Below, in pieces: positions 15,101 through 22,124 of a DNA stretch of 64,000 nucleotides (positions are counted from its first letter, which is position 1; each line of letters opens with the position of its first letter). The notes under the pieces were generated by a model, which ran no database searches, was not told the origin of the DNA, and saw only the letters and a list, made by a program, of their open reading frames with translations. The position numbers and the translations under genes were made by a program. Location of the stretch: contig OW203763.1 in the NCBI GenBank assembly GCA_934045905.1, forward strand, positions 39,772,724 through 39,836,723, read 5' to 3'. The stretch comes from Leuctra nigra (lineage: Eukaryota > Arthropoda > Insecta > Plecoptera > Leuctridae).

Positions 15101-16365
15101 GAAGACCAAGAGTGAGGTGGATTGGAGTTATTAAGGACGATGTTTTGGAGAGAGGAGGAAGTTGGAGTGAGTTGGAGGCTGAGAGACAGTGGGAGGACAG
15201 AACAAGGTGGAGGCAATTTGTGGAACAATTGGAAGTGGAGGAAGAAGAAGAAGACGAGGAGGAGATGCCAGGCGTGGCCAGCCGGTCTCCAGTAGTCCTG
15301 CGGCCCTAGTGTTGGTGGGAACACCCACCCCCTGACCCATTTAATTGGAACCAGCGGATAGATTATTATTATCAAATTACCAAAAATAATTGGCCTCAAC
15401 AAAGAAAAATGAAATACACAAAATTAATTTCCTGAATTTAACATTTTCCCCAGGCACGTAAGGCCGGGGTCCTCCCAATCCCAACACTACTTATTAGCAT
15501 CCCTCGTATTCTATAAACCTCGGTACTTGATCTTTTTAAAATAAATAGATCTACCCTAGCTTGTTGCCATTTCTACTCAAACGGTCTTGTCCACTACACT
15601 GGGATCACAATTTCACTGCTTTTCACTACTACTCAGATCTTCCTTGTTCTATTTGATGAAAGAACAATCACCTTGCAGAGAGCAAGAGAAACTTCCAATG
15701 CAGAGAGCAAACACTGTTGAACTTATGATGTGAAACTATCTTGTTTGTTTGTTGCAGGTGTGTTTGTGCACACAAGGTGGCAGTTCCTCCCCCCAGGGCA
15801 GTCTGCTGAGCGACGCCGACAATCTCGATGATTCGCGCGTCTCGCTGAGCAGAGTTCTCCGCCGCACGGCACTTAGCAACTCGCTGCTGGACATCCATTG
15901 TAAGTTCCACAACTCACTGCATAGTGTTTTTATAGACAGTTACCAAGTTTGAAGTAAAGAATAATTCTAATAATAATTAGATAAACAAGCTAGAAAATCT
16001 TCAACAAAGTAGGAGTATTTGTTAATTTCCCCACTTTCTGGAATACATAACATAACAGTAATAATTAATTTGAAACAGCTAATGGATGTATGGCCCTGAC
16101 AGTGGGCGTGGAAAAACCTCAACAACGGCGCGGAAGCATGGGCTCCTTGGACAGTGGCATGTCGATATCGTTTCCTTCGATGTCGACAAGCGCTGTGAAC
16201 CACGACTCTTCCACGTCGTCGCAGAACAATTCCAAGCCCGGCAGCAGCAAGTTGTTGACCCATCAGCCATCGTTCCTCGGAAGTCTCTTCGCCAAGCGAG
16301 AGCGGAAACAGTCCAAGTCGGAAGATCCCAACAATCCGTACGGCAGTCGCAGCACTGACGTCTGA
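24..16365 (+). CDS. siz: IQSEC/schizo-type Arf-GEF, 3' part of gene (nine exons)
   Basis: This is the 3' part of an IQSEC-family exchange factor, which loads GTP onto Arf GTPases at membranes and synapse-like sites. Nine exons (24-192, 1203-1346, 2716-2933, 3433-3725, 4684-4823, 5362-5587, 12547-12782, 15758-15899, 16079-16365) join in one frame of 617 residues plus stop; every junction has GT/AG ends and matching phase. The order is a serine-rich linker, a Sec7 domain (exons 3-5) with the PEKGI glutamic-finger motif and NTDLH, a PH domain (exons 6-7) with [12 protein letters not shown] and [10 protein letters not shown], then a low-complexity tail with GSMGSLDS and [10 protein letters not shown], both typical of IQSEC proteins. 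The IQ motif and N terminus lie left of the window. Introns 6 and 7 have been enlarged by retrotransposons. Family assignment is firm; the symbol siz is the Drosophila orthologue name and is an inference. Confidence 0.93.
1203..1346 (+). CDS. siz: IQSEC exon b (linker before Sec7)
   Basis: The acceptor is TTTCAG at 1197-1202 and the donor is GTCGGT at 1347. The 144 bases are exactly 48 codons in phase 0, reading [20 protein letters not shown] and ending HSHTSNK. The frame has no long open reading frame of its own because of flanking stops, so it is easily missed. The preceding intron (193-1202) holds nothing recognisable. Confidence 0.75.
1736..2144. mobile_element. hAT-like MITE, 409 bp
   Basis: The ends are inverted copies of TAGAGATGGGCCGATTCC. 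The element is flanked by the 8-bp direct repeats GTTTTTTC (1728-1735) and GTTTTTCC (2145-2152), with one mismatch. The inner sequence is rich in CGATTCCGATTC motifs on both arms and has no coding capacity. An 8-bp duplication and TAGAGATGGGC-type ends are typical of hAT elements. It lies in an IQSEC intron. Confidence 0.85.
2716..2933 (+). CDS. siz: IQSEC exon c (start of Sec7 domain)
   Basis: The acceptor is CTCACAG and the donor GTGAGT starts at 2934. The exon encodes [20 protein letters not shown] and continues to [12 protein letters not shown]. The glutamate in PEKGI is the catalytic glutamic finger of Sec7 Arf-GEFs, so the exchange residue is intact. It ends two bases into a codon. Confidence 0.95.
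3433..3725 (+). CDS. siz: IQSEC exon d (core of Sec7 domain)
   Basis: The acceptor is TTTTTCAG and the donor GTAAGG starts at 3726. The exon encodes [20 protein letters not shown], then the conserved [13 protein letters not shown]rf-binding groove motif and [12 protein letters not shown]. The ORF can be read from 3464, but the true exon starts at 3433. The next intron (3726-4683) shows nothing recognisable. Confidence 0.95.
4684..4823 (+). CDS. siz: IQSEC exon e (end of Sec7, linker to PH)
   Basis: The acceptor is TTGTTCAG and the donor GTGAGT starts at 4824. The exon encodes [20 protein letters not shown] and ends TIVGKKP, the Sec7-PH linker of IQSEC proteins. The exon ends in phase 0. Confidence 0.93.
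5362..5587 (+). CDS. siz: IQSEC exon f (PH domain, first part)
   Basis: The acceptor is GTTTGCAG and the donor GTAAGT starts at 5588. The exon encodes [20 protein letters not shown], then [20 protein letters not shown] and the FRQSFPL strand of the PH domain. It ends one base into a codon. The following intron (5588-12546) holds the BEL/Pao element. Confidence 0.95.
5832..6267 (-). repeat. 3' LTR of BEL/Pao element
   Basis: This is the downstream LTR in the element's orientation, 436 bp, near-identical to 11771-12206. The pol reading frame ends at 6335, about 70 bp before this LTR. Confidence 0.95.
6335..7369 (-). pseudogene. BEL/Pao integrase part, broken by a stop
   Basis: This continues pol after the frameshift. 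It shows an integrase zinc-finger remnant (CLTCFKF), the catalytic core with [10 protein letters not shown] and IYSDNGRNF, and the C-terminal DUF5641-like domain with [11 protein letters not shown] and WPVGRVIE. An in-frame TGA at 6872-6874 sits where a tryptophan is expected after NFGGL, right before the catalytic glutamate region. The frame is otherwise open on both sides of it, so a single substitution inactivated the integrase. Confidence 0.92.
7390..11664 (-). CDS. BEL/Pao gag-pol, open part of 1424 codons
   Basis: Domains in order: a gag region with [18 protein letters not shown] (DUF1759 type), CCHC/CCHH zinc knuckles near residue 400 ([13 protein letters not shown]), a retropepsin-like site VIDCGSQ near residue 520, reverse transcriptase with the YIDD active site near residue 925, and RNase H with [12 protein letters not shown] near residue 1170. 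The last 45 or so codons before 7390 are out of frame: about one base is missing near 7531-7538, so the zinc-binding start of integrase is read in the wrong frame. The first residues before about 11540 may also be out of frame, because a better-looking start lies in another frame near 11580. This identifies it as pol of a retrotransposon, not a host gene. Confidence 0.93.
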   Translation of the reverse strand: MIFRTFRTCISSLFRLNPCCLIFVLIRYGSPTQDARFVCKQREQVFSSVQRTFDSFKALQRDQVLTAQPRYDRLMHQQSEFDAIQAKILELNSDLISPNKAIEVEKVQDSFETVLYGAQAKYIAVRNEYQDSRKETQSATTPSMTLTTNTLPVIDIPKFDGTNMNKWTEYYSLFTSLIHENNSLNDIQKFHYLRSTLSGTAISVIAGFSLAKENYVLALNALVNRYHNPRLLASVYVKQILDFTPLKSNQHSGLQSFLQVHKNNVEALKSLQDIGDLADYLLFSLTLQNLDLGTRKAFENKHSSRSTPTYASLITFVEEQSRTMELCGLDVSTTISKAKPTPSPARKMNSFLATKPVLSAPASAMPSHASFPLCKEGHTLYRCPLFIAQSIAERYVTIRRLQRCFNCLGKHLRSACTSKSVCSTCRSNSHHSMLHPLTPSNTSTAQGQRPASSAPEVQQDVVNPSTSANNETVANSNASPTQSLACHFQTSKPTHQTVLLGTVTALISDCQGRYHPLRAVIDCGSQVSAASRSLVQKLGLKITPSHSQLVGIGNASAQVYGVVQCSLASRHNPDTPLSVQALVLSTISNPLPSSPVSLDVYERYRGLSLADSRFDVPDQIDFLIGADLYPDILKTSGDMVIRGNPSALNTIFGWVILGPVQSDQVSTQSPLSLLACSTTPLDRTLRLFWESEEVHRPPQLDPDDQLCEEHFVKTHQRDSSGRYSVALPFKPSSAPLGANHNAVLRNYLSLERRLKREPDHDAAYQAFMQDYSESRHMTTAPRSSSYIIPHHCVYKLSSSSTKLRVVFNASSPDDKGVSLNSQLLSGSKLQAELPDILTSFRTHAIAICADIKQMYRQILVHPQDRRFQHILWRSSPTSPVIEYELNTVTYGLSPSAFLAQRVLRQLVLDEGPRFPLASRALRDHTYIDDVVTGARDLPEAQDLQAQLQGLLARGGFELRKWSSNLPDALNTLPADHLESPLVFANEDQGIKILGLLWDPRTDTFSFHTRPFEGIVTKRTVLSYIARIFDPLGFVTPFVCWMIIFLQQLWLVPTQWDDPHSDQLTQSWSTAVSEVSALSSFRVTRVLPDRRGVCRLVGFCDASERGYAAVLYLHTSTPVSSSVSLLRARSKVAPVKPLTIPKLELSAAVLLARLLKDISPSLSALAVDFVVLYTDSTIVLAWLATSPHRLKTFVANRVVEILESSAPTDWRHVASTDNPADCASHGILPSQLLDHPLWLSGPSFLHSSPVTWPRSSPPLEPPEEMPEMKTTMTILVTSIAVEPLHVKLQQFSSLLRAQRVFGHIVRFTRILLAKRSRSPLPTGPLLPFELQDALALLVKITQHHYFAVEIHQLERQQPVNSRLSSLRPFIDSSGLLKVAVASVIPLFRRMLVTLYCSLKKHTYRHSSVMSIISALFTPVLAPYKP
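11749..11766 (-). other. primer-binding site of BEL/Pao element
   Basis: Four bases inside the 5' LTR the minus strand reads TGGTCCCTTGAGCCGGAG. It starts with TGG, the complement of a tRNA CCA end, as expected for minus-strand priming. It resembles, with mismatches, the 3' end of an insect tRNA-Tyr; that tRNA identity is from memory and uncertain. Confidence 0.7.
11771..12206 (-). repeat. 5' LTR of BEL/Pao element
   Basis: This is the upstream LTR in the element's own orientation, 436 bp with TG...CA ends. It differs from the downstream LTR only by G for A in GAATTGAAC and in GACCGTCC. Confidence 0.95.
12547..12782 (+). CDS. siz: IQSEC exon g (PH domain end and helix)
   Basis: The acceptor is TTGTTTAG and the donor GTAAGT starts at 12783. 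The exon encodes [20 protein letters not shown], then the helical [20 protein letters not shown] that closes the PH domain and an Arg/Ser-rich tail. Phase matches exon f across a 6.96-kb intron. Confidence 0.94.
13060..15369 (+). mobile_element. 5'-truncated RTE-like LINE
   Basis: Flanking 11-bp duplications TATCAAATTAC (13049-13059 and 15370-15380) define the insertion, and a short ATT repeat forms the tail. The sequence starts in the last part of an endonuclease ([10 protein letters not shown]), then gives a reverse transcriptase with [37 protein letters not shown] and [10 protein letters not shown], and a C-terminal [15 protein letters not shown] region typical of RTE-type proteins. The frame is broken by a shift near 13690-13740 and stops at 13900-13902 and 14323-14325. 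It was inserted in the IQSEC intron in the gene's orientation. Clade assignment is by eye. Confidence 0.9.
15758..15899 (+). CDS. siz: IQSEC exon h (C-terminal linker)
   Basis: The acceptor is TTGTTGCAG and the donor GTAAGT starts at 15900. The exon encodes [20 protein letters not shown] and continues to [13 protein letters not shown]. It is low-complexity but in the correct phase on both sides. The preceding intron carries the RTE-like LINE. Confidence 0.85.
16079..16365 (+). CDS. siz: IQSEC terminal exon
   Basis: The acceptor is GAAACAG and the stop TGA is at 16363-16365. The exon encodes [18 protein letters not shown], a serine-rich stretch, then [20 protein letters not shown]. The RRxSxGSLDS and SFLGSLF pieces match the tail of vertebrate IQSEC proteins. 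The protein ends SRSTDV; a short C-terminal PDZ-binding role is possible but unproven. Confidence 0.9.
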
Positions 16366-19300
16366 ACAGAATCTCCGGAAAGCCGCCATGATGGGAGTGT
16401 GTGGTAATGTGATTTGATCATTTGTTGTTTAATTGATATATTTATCTATATTTTTGGAAAAATATGCCAAGAGGCAATGACAAAATTATTGTAGAAGTGT
16501 TAGTTAAGAACTGGAAATTGTGCCATGGGGTTGAGATGAACATTTACACAGATAAACTGTGCTTAACAATTTCAAAATTTTTGTCCTTGGTCTATGATAA
16601 AATTGTACGTACTAAACAATTTCAAATTTTTTGTCCTTTGGCTATGATAAAATTGTACTAAACAATATCAAAATTTTTGTCCTCTGTCTAGGATAAATTT
16701 TACTAAACAATTTCCAAAATTTTTGTCCTTGGTCTGTGATAAAATTCAACACTCTTGATATAAGCATTGTTAGGAATATAATCAGAACCTTTTATACAAC
16801 TTTGGACGTACAATTTAACTTATCATTGCAACTGCATTGTTGAAATTGGGTATAGTCTTGGGTATAGTCTGTTTTACGTTTTCTTCCTCTCACATTCCAT
16901 ATTTTGCATAAAACTACTTTTAACTCTTTGTTTATTTTTATTGTGTTATCTCAATTGTTCATCTCGATTACATTGCCTGATGGTCAGCTTCTCTATTACT
17001 TGATCTGTATTAATCTTTCTAGTTCTACAAGTAAAATGCACCGGTTGAATATTGATTGTCAACTCCATACCTACTAATATTTTGGTGATGCTTTTAAGTT
17101 CCCGGTGTTTATTGTGTAGAATGATCTTGTGGATTTTCATTTATAAAATGATGTTCAATGCATTTACTCTCAATTAGTACATGCAGGTGATACATAATAA
17201 AATAAATTTCAGTGATATATTTTAAGCAAAGCAGTTGATAATAATTATTTCCATTTATGTGTTGATGTTCCGCTGAAATTTTAATCGACCAACTTTAAAG
17301 GAGTTGTTGACTGACTTAAACAGAGTTTCTTATTACATAGTAATTATTTGATTAGATAGCTGGTAAAACATATCTCTTACTTACCTAAACCTCATTGCAG
17401 TACAATAATAATTAATAATAATTATAATAATAATAAATAATAATAATTTCCTCTCTATAACTAGATGAACAGTTCTTCAAAACTAGCAACAATACTTGAA
17501 TTCTAGTGAATATTCATTGTTCAACATAAACAAAATTGGCCACTAGAATTCATTATTTTATCAAATATAATCCCTTTAAGTTATTCAGAACCCATCTGAA
17601 TCAATGTCCATCCAACATGTGAAGGAAATCAATAATTCAGGTACCATTAGCTAGAATAGTACCATACATAAACAATGCATACCATTTGTATGTGATCTTA
17701 ACTATCACCAAAGTGAGTGAAATAAGCTTATGTAATGGTGACGTTAGAGCACCTCTTTTCCTGTAGCCGGTTGGGCTAAAATGTACATCTCCGAGACCAT
17801 TGTTACAAAACTACTGAATCGATCTGGACCTATCGCAGGTTAATAGCTATGTTTTAAAATTGACAGAATGTTTGCGTAATTTGAAATGGAATGTGTAGAT
17901 GTAATTGTATGTGATAACGAGTCATTTACCATTGATCTTCTCAATATGAGGTAGTAGGGACCCAATAGATATGTATTACTTACATACATACCCTCTGTTT
18001 GAACACACTTAAATCAATTATTTCTAATGGTAAGGCTTTCAGGTTGCAAACTCTGTCTTTACTGTGTGCGTGACAATAAGATGCTACGAGTGTGTTCCAC
18101 CTTCAATACTATAGGCACTCAGTATATTATTTAATTGAGTAGAGAGGCAGCTATTAGAAATGGACCAGAAGAAGGAAGACAATTACCAATTTTGCTATGA
18201 GGTGGTTCCTTCTTAATTGTGAAATTTTGCTATCCTTCTGTATTCAAATAGGTAATATTTACTTATGTATTGAAATTTTAACTCTTTAACGAGTCAATCT
18301 ATTTTATAACAACTTTCAAAGGACACTGTAGTTTTTGGCATGCACCTCAAAATATTACAATTAATGTTCGGTAGTTTTGCCATGGTGGCCTCACAATTGG
18401 TATGCTGATTTTAGCCCTGTACTGGAATGTATTGATTTATAATTAAGCCCCATCTACCATACTCGTGTTTGACGGCTTTACGTTTAGAACTTGTTACATC
18501 TGCAGTTAGTAGTTGCATATGGTTTAAAACTACAATTGATTTCCATGTAGTGTGAAGATCACATAATTATTTATTTACCTACATTGTACTCTTTTCTTTG
18601 TGATATCACCAACTCTGTAATACAATTCGAATTATAGAGGTGCAACAAGTATGTTACACAAGGCCCCAATGAAGGACGACTGTATAACAATCTGCTGGTT
18701 AAATGTGCCAAGATATTTATAACATTGAGATAGCTTTTGTTTGGCCAAGAACACCAAAATTATATAACACATCACCTTGCACCATACCAGTGAGCTTAAA
18801 ATGCAAGAAAATCACGTGTCGTTTACCGAGTGGTCACAAATACAACAGGACCATGTTTATTGATAATACAGTACATGTAATACCTGTACTCCCTATGAAA
18901 TATTAGTCATATTTTCTTGGCTACAGGTCGCCACAGATTACCTACCTATTAAATCTAATATATATACTAATTTAGTCGGCATTTAACAAAGAAAACAAAC
19001 TACCATTACTTATAAGATTTAGAAATAATAGCTATGCTATTTTATTTTTACAGTATATAATATTATACAAGGAATTTAATTTATTGATTAGACACAAATG
19101 TTATTCCTATAACAAATTACTTTTATTATTCTAAAAGTATATGATTATGAAGTAACAATAATTATTGTCTAAACATAAAAATAAAAATAATAATACTATT
19201 ATTAATAATAACATTCATAAAACATAAACATAATAATAATGCTAATATATCAGTTTGTAACACAATTATGTAGCAATGTTACATGGATTTGTACTTATGT

Positions 19301-19800
19301 GTGTTACTCTGTAATAAGTGATATGAAGTAATAATCAGTCATTGAGGAAAGTGTGCATGTGTTAGTGTTTGAGAATGAAAGATGGAGGTACGGCACGTAT
19401 ATTACGTGACCTCATAAGGAGCTCAAGTTTATAGCGAGTGCACGAGGGTTAGAATGGAAGATAAGATCTAGATGCAAGATGTACAAAGAAGTGAGATACT
19501 ACTTGAAATTGACTTGTATTTTTTGTACATGTCGTAGTTATTCTCATTATTTTTATGTTATTCTTGTAATATGTATGATTATTCTACTCGTTGCTTCAAA
19601 ATAATATGTTGTACTGTTCATTGCTCTTTAAGAATAACTAACAAAACTTGTTGGTTTCTATTTCTGTGTACAATTAATTTTAATATTCCTTCTAGTACCA
19701 TCCACCTACCTATCTGAAATAGGGTTGGGAGTTTTGGTTCTGTTGACATTTGGCTGATACCATCGTTTCCAGAAAAAAACTTTGTAAATAAACTGATTCG
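16366..19800 (+). other. probable IQSEC 3' UTR and downstream AT-rich DNA
   Basis: There is no coding signal here. Candidate poly(A) signals AATAAA occur near 17196-17205 and again at 19787-19792. Which is used cannot be told from sequence, so the 3' UTR may be 0.8 kb or 3.4 kb long. The stretch is AT-rich with ATA/AAT simple repeats near 17400-17450 and 19150-19240. Confidence 0.5.
16563..16750 (+). repeat. four-copy tandem repeat, unit about 45-55 bp
   Basis: Four successive copies carry the pattern CAATTTCAAAATTTTTGTCC followed by a (T)GGTCTATGATAAAATT core and a TACTAAA linker. Copies differ by a few bases each. The array lies about 200 bp after the IQSEC stop codon, inside the likely 3' UTR. 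Confidence 0.85.
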
Positions 19801-20313
19801 CTCAAGAAAAATAAGTACCTACCTACCTACTAGTAGTTAGGTACGACGTACCATAGTAAAATTCGTTTGTCTGGTAATTTGAAAACAATATGAATTACCT
19901 ACTGCAAAAATTTACAGATAGCAAAATTTGAAATGTCAAAACTTGTATTTCTTTAGTGTCAAGATCTTTAAAACATGGAAATGTGCACTGTTTTTCTTTG
20001 TAAAGGATGGACAGTGACAGTTCATGGAAAGGCAGCTAAATGCTTTATTGATTGTCGTCAGCACCCACTTCATTCAACAGTAGGTATTTATTTTCCTAAT
20101 TAAAAAATAATTTGACTGCAATCCCATGTTGAAATACTAAAGTAGTGTTACCTACTTAAAATATGTTACTTGCAACGCTAACAAAATCGAAAATAATATC
20201 ACTAGGTTCCTAAGTGCAAGTATTTTTTTCTAAATTGTTTCTTTCAAATATCTATTAAAATGTAAAATTATCAATTGTTCTGATTATGAGGCCAAGATGA
20301 AGAACTATAGGTA

Positions 20314-20497
20314 TACCCAGCAAAAGATAAAACGGTACTCGAAAGAAACAAATTGGCTGAAAAAGATTTGATGGCATGTAGTCGAGGCGACTTGTTTTAC
20401 TATATTTTCTCTGATGTCATCGATATTAACAAGGATTGATTGTCAAGGAACCTGACCAGCAGCCAATCCGCTTTGCCCATATACTGTTTTATGATGA
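20314..20497. mobile_element. short MITE, relative of 50230-51312
   Basis: The ends resemble those of the element at 50230-51312: CAGCAAAAGATAAAACGGTA on the left and an inverted relative ending near 20497. The two share ATTGGCTGAAAAA, GATGGCAT and CAAGGAACCTGACCA. This copy is about 180 bp and shows the uninterrupted interior. Exact ends and target duplication are unclear. Confidence 0.6.
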
Positions 20498-20544
20498 TTT
20501 TTTTAAGTTTATCTTTAACATTAGTATAAGTTTAAAAAATTAAA

Positions 20545-21092
20545 TCAGGGATTACTAACCGTCATACAAGATGCATAAAGTGTAAACGTATCAAACATCA
20601 TGGTCAACTTACAATCCGCTACAATATTTGTGCCGTCAGCAAAGATCTTTGGTTCTGTGGTTTGATCCACGGAGGTTCCAACCTCTCGTTTCACCTGTAA
20701 CAATATGATATTATCAAATTTCATAAACTGCATAAGAAAGTTAACTCTCTTCCTTGCTCACTGTTAACGACAGTTACCTTCTGAAGCAATGAGTTTATAA
20801 TATTTCGCTCTTCAACGTCCATATTAAACAAATCACCCCCTCCTGCATTTATCAATTTGTCACATGACACATTTAATTCTTCCTTCAAGTCTATATTGTG
20901 ATGAAAGAAAACGCTCACTTCGGCTGTACCATCGTGAACTTGATACAGCGTACCCTTCCGAATGGACTTCGATGACATAATCGTGCCTTCAATATGTGCA
21001 TGTGTTACCTGCTCTTCATCACGATAAAACACTGGAGGTGTTCCAATCTTAGTTAAATTTAATAATTTCAAATTATTAACTCCAACTAACAT
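20545..21092 (-). CDS. small OB-fold-like protein, tentatively RMI2-like (two exons)
   Basis: Exon 1 is 21092-20778 (105 codons, donor GTAACT) and exon 2 is 20694-20545 (acceptor TTACAG). They join in phase 0 to give 154 residues. The protein has a beta-rich core, AHIEGTI then TLYQVHDGTAEVSVFFHH, a helical stretch, then GTNIVADCKLTMMFDTFTLY and ASCMTVSNP. The pattern strand-L.Q..DGT..V-strand is that of OB folds, and the length and ending recall RMI2 (147 residues in human), a partner of RecQ helicase and Topoisomerase III. That identity is an inference from memory; other OB-fold proteins fit too. The second possible donor GTAAGT inside exon 2 could give a shorter isoform. The gene is divergent from LAMTOR3. 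Confidence 0.6.
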
Positions 21093-22115
21093 TTTCTAAG
21101 TCCACGTTTATAATCTGTTGGTGTGAGGTGAAGCTGAGAGTAAATTTAACCTTAAAATTATATTCTTAACATTTTGCATTTGCGCGCGGAGAAGTAGTGT
21201 CTACCATGAGTACTAACAACACGGCACATAGTAATTGTCTTAATTAAACTTATTAATTTCAGAAATCTTAATAACACATACAGAGAGCCTGAGAGGTTGT
21301 AAATGAAGTAAAATAAAATAATACATTCGAGCTGTCAGTCGGACGTTGGCCGCCACTTCGTTCGCGCTACGGTTCGCGGTTGGAAGTTTTGAATCCACCC
21401 ACCCAACGTTTAGAACAAGGTCCACTCGATCTCCGCCAGATGGCGGACAGCCGGTTCCACCGCTAGTGTGACTTTAGGCCGACATGGGTTACCTATCAGA
21501 AACGACTTTAATATTAGATTGTAACTTCGTTGTGCTTCAGATTAAGAAAATTATCACTTCCCTGGCTAAAACAATGTTCGGGTAATCATTTAAAAATAAC
21601 TAATTGCTGGATAAAACTACAAAACGCCATAATACAAGGTAAATTCATACTCAGGCTCATCAGCTGTCAAAGTCTGCATTCTAGCAACTTATGACCGCAT
21701 TTAACCTGTTCTATAAATTGATAAGTATATATTTAGATATATTAGCAGTTCATAAACATTAAAACTACGAATTAAAGCAAGGAGAAACATTTTATATGAG
21801 AAAATAACACTAAAACTGAGCCGCCATCTTGGTAACCCATCTCGGGTAAACGTAGTTTCCTTCCACCGCCTAAACCCCGCTTGTCTGCTAGGCGGAGATC
21901 GAGTGGACGTATCTTTGGAGTGGACCTTGCGTTTAGAACAGTTTAGAAGGCAGTGGTACAGCTGTCAAACTCTATTTCAAGGTGTGTTGGCCAGTTCAGC
22001 GTTATAATTTGTTTCTCATAATTTATTATAGATACGATTAAAACTGTTTTACTAAAATAATATTCTTCTACTTAATAAGGACACCATTGAAGAATATCAA
22101 GCTGTTACTACTAAG
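21093..22115. promoter_or_regulatory. shared divergent promoter region
   Basis: The start codons of the RMI2-like gene (minus) and LAMTOR3 (plus) are 1,023 bp apart, head to head, so both promoters must lie here. Half of the region is a 514-bp transposon, so the original spacer was about 0.5 kb. No TATA box stands out near either start. Confidence 0.55.
21416..21929. mobile_element. Mutator-like MITE, 9-bp duplication
   Basis: The ends are inverted copies of CAAGGTCCACTC, with a second inverted match (GATCTCCGCC) further in. The 9-bp direct repeats CGTTTAGAA lie at 21407-21415 and 21930-21938. A 9-bp duplication fits Mutator-like elements. It has no coding capacity and sits in the divergent promoter. 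Confidence 0.8.
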
Positions 22116-22124
22116 ATGACAGAA
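22116..22124 (+). CDS. Lamtor3: LAMTOR3 coding exon 1, nine coding bases
   Basis: The sequence ATGACAGAA is followed at once by the donor GTAAGA. It supplies the Met-Thr-Glu start in phase 0 for the exon at 50058, which lacks a start of its own except an internal Met two residues in. The choice rests on the match in length, phase and alignment to other LAMTOR3 starts. A closer alternative start cannot be fully excluded. Confidence 0.75.

Noticed and set aside
19975..20103. 42-codon frame starting MEMCTVFLCKGW
   Set aside because: It has no splice or poly(A) support and no recognisable similarity; kept only as a weak possibility of an exon.
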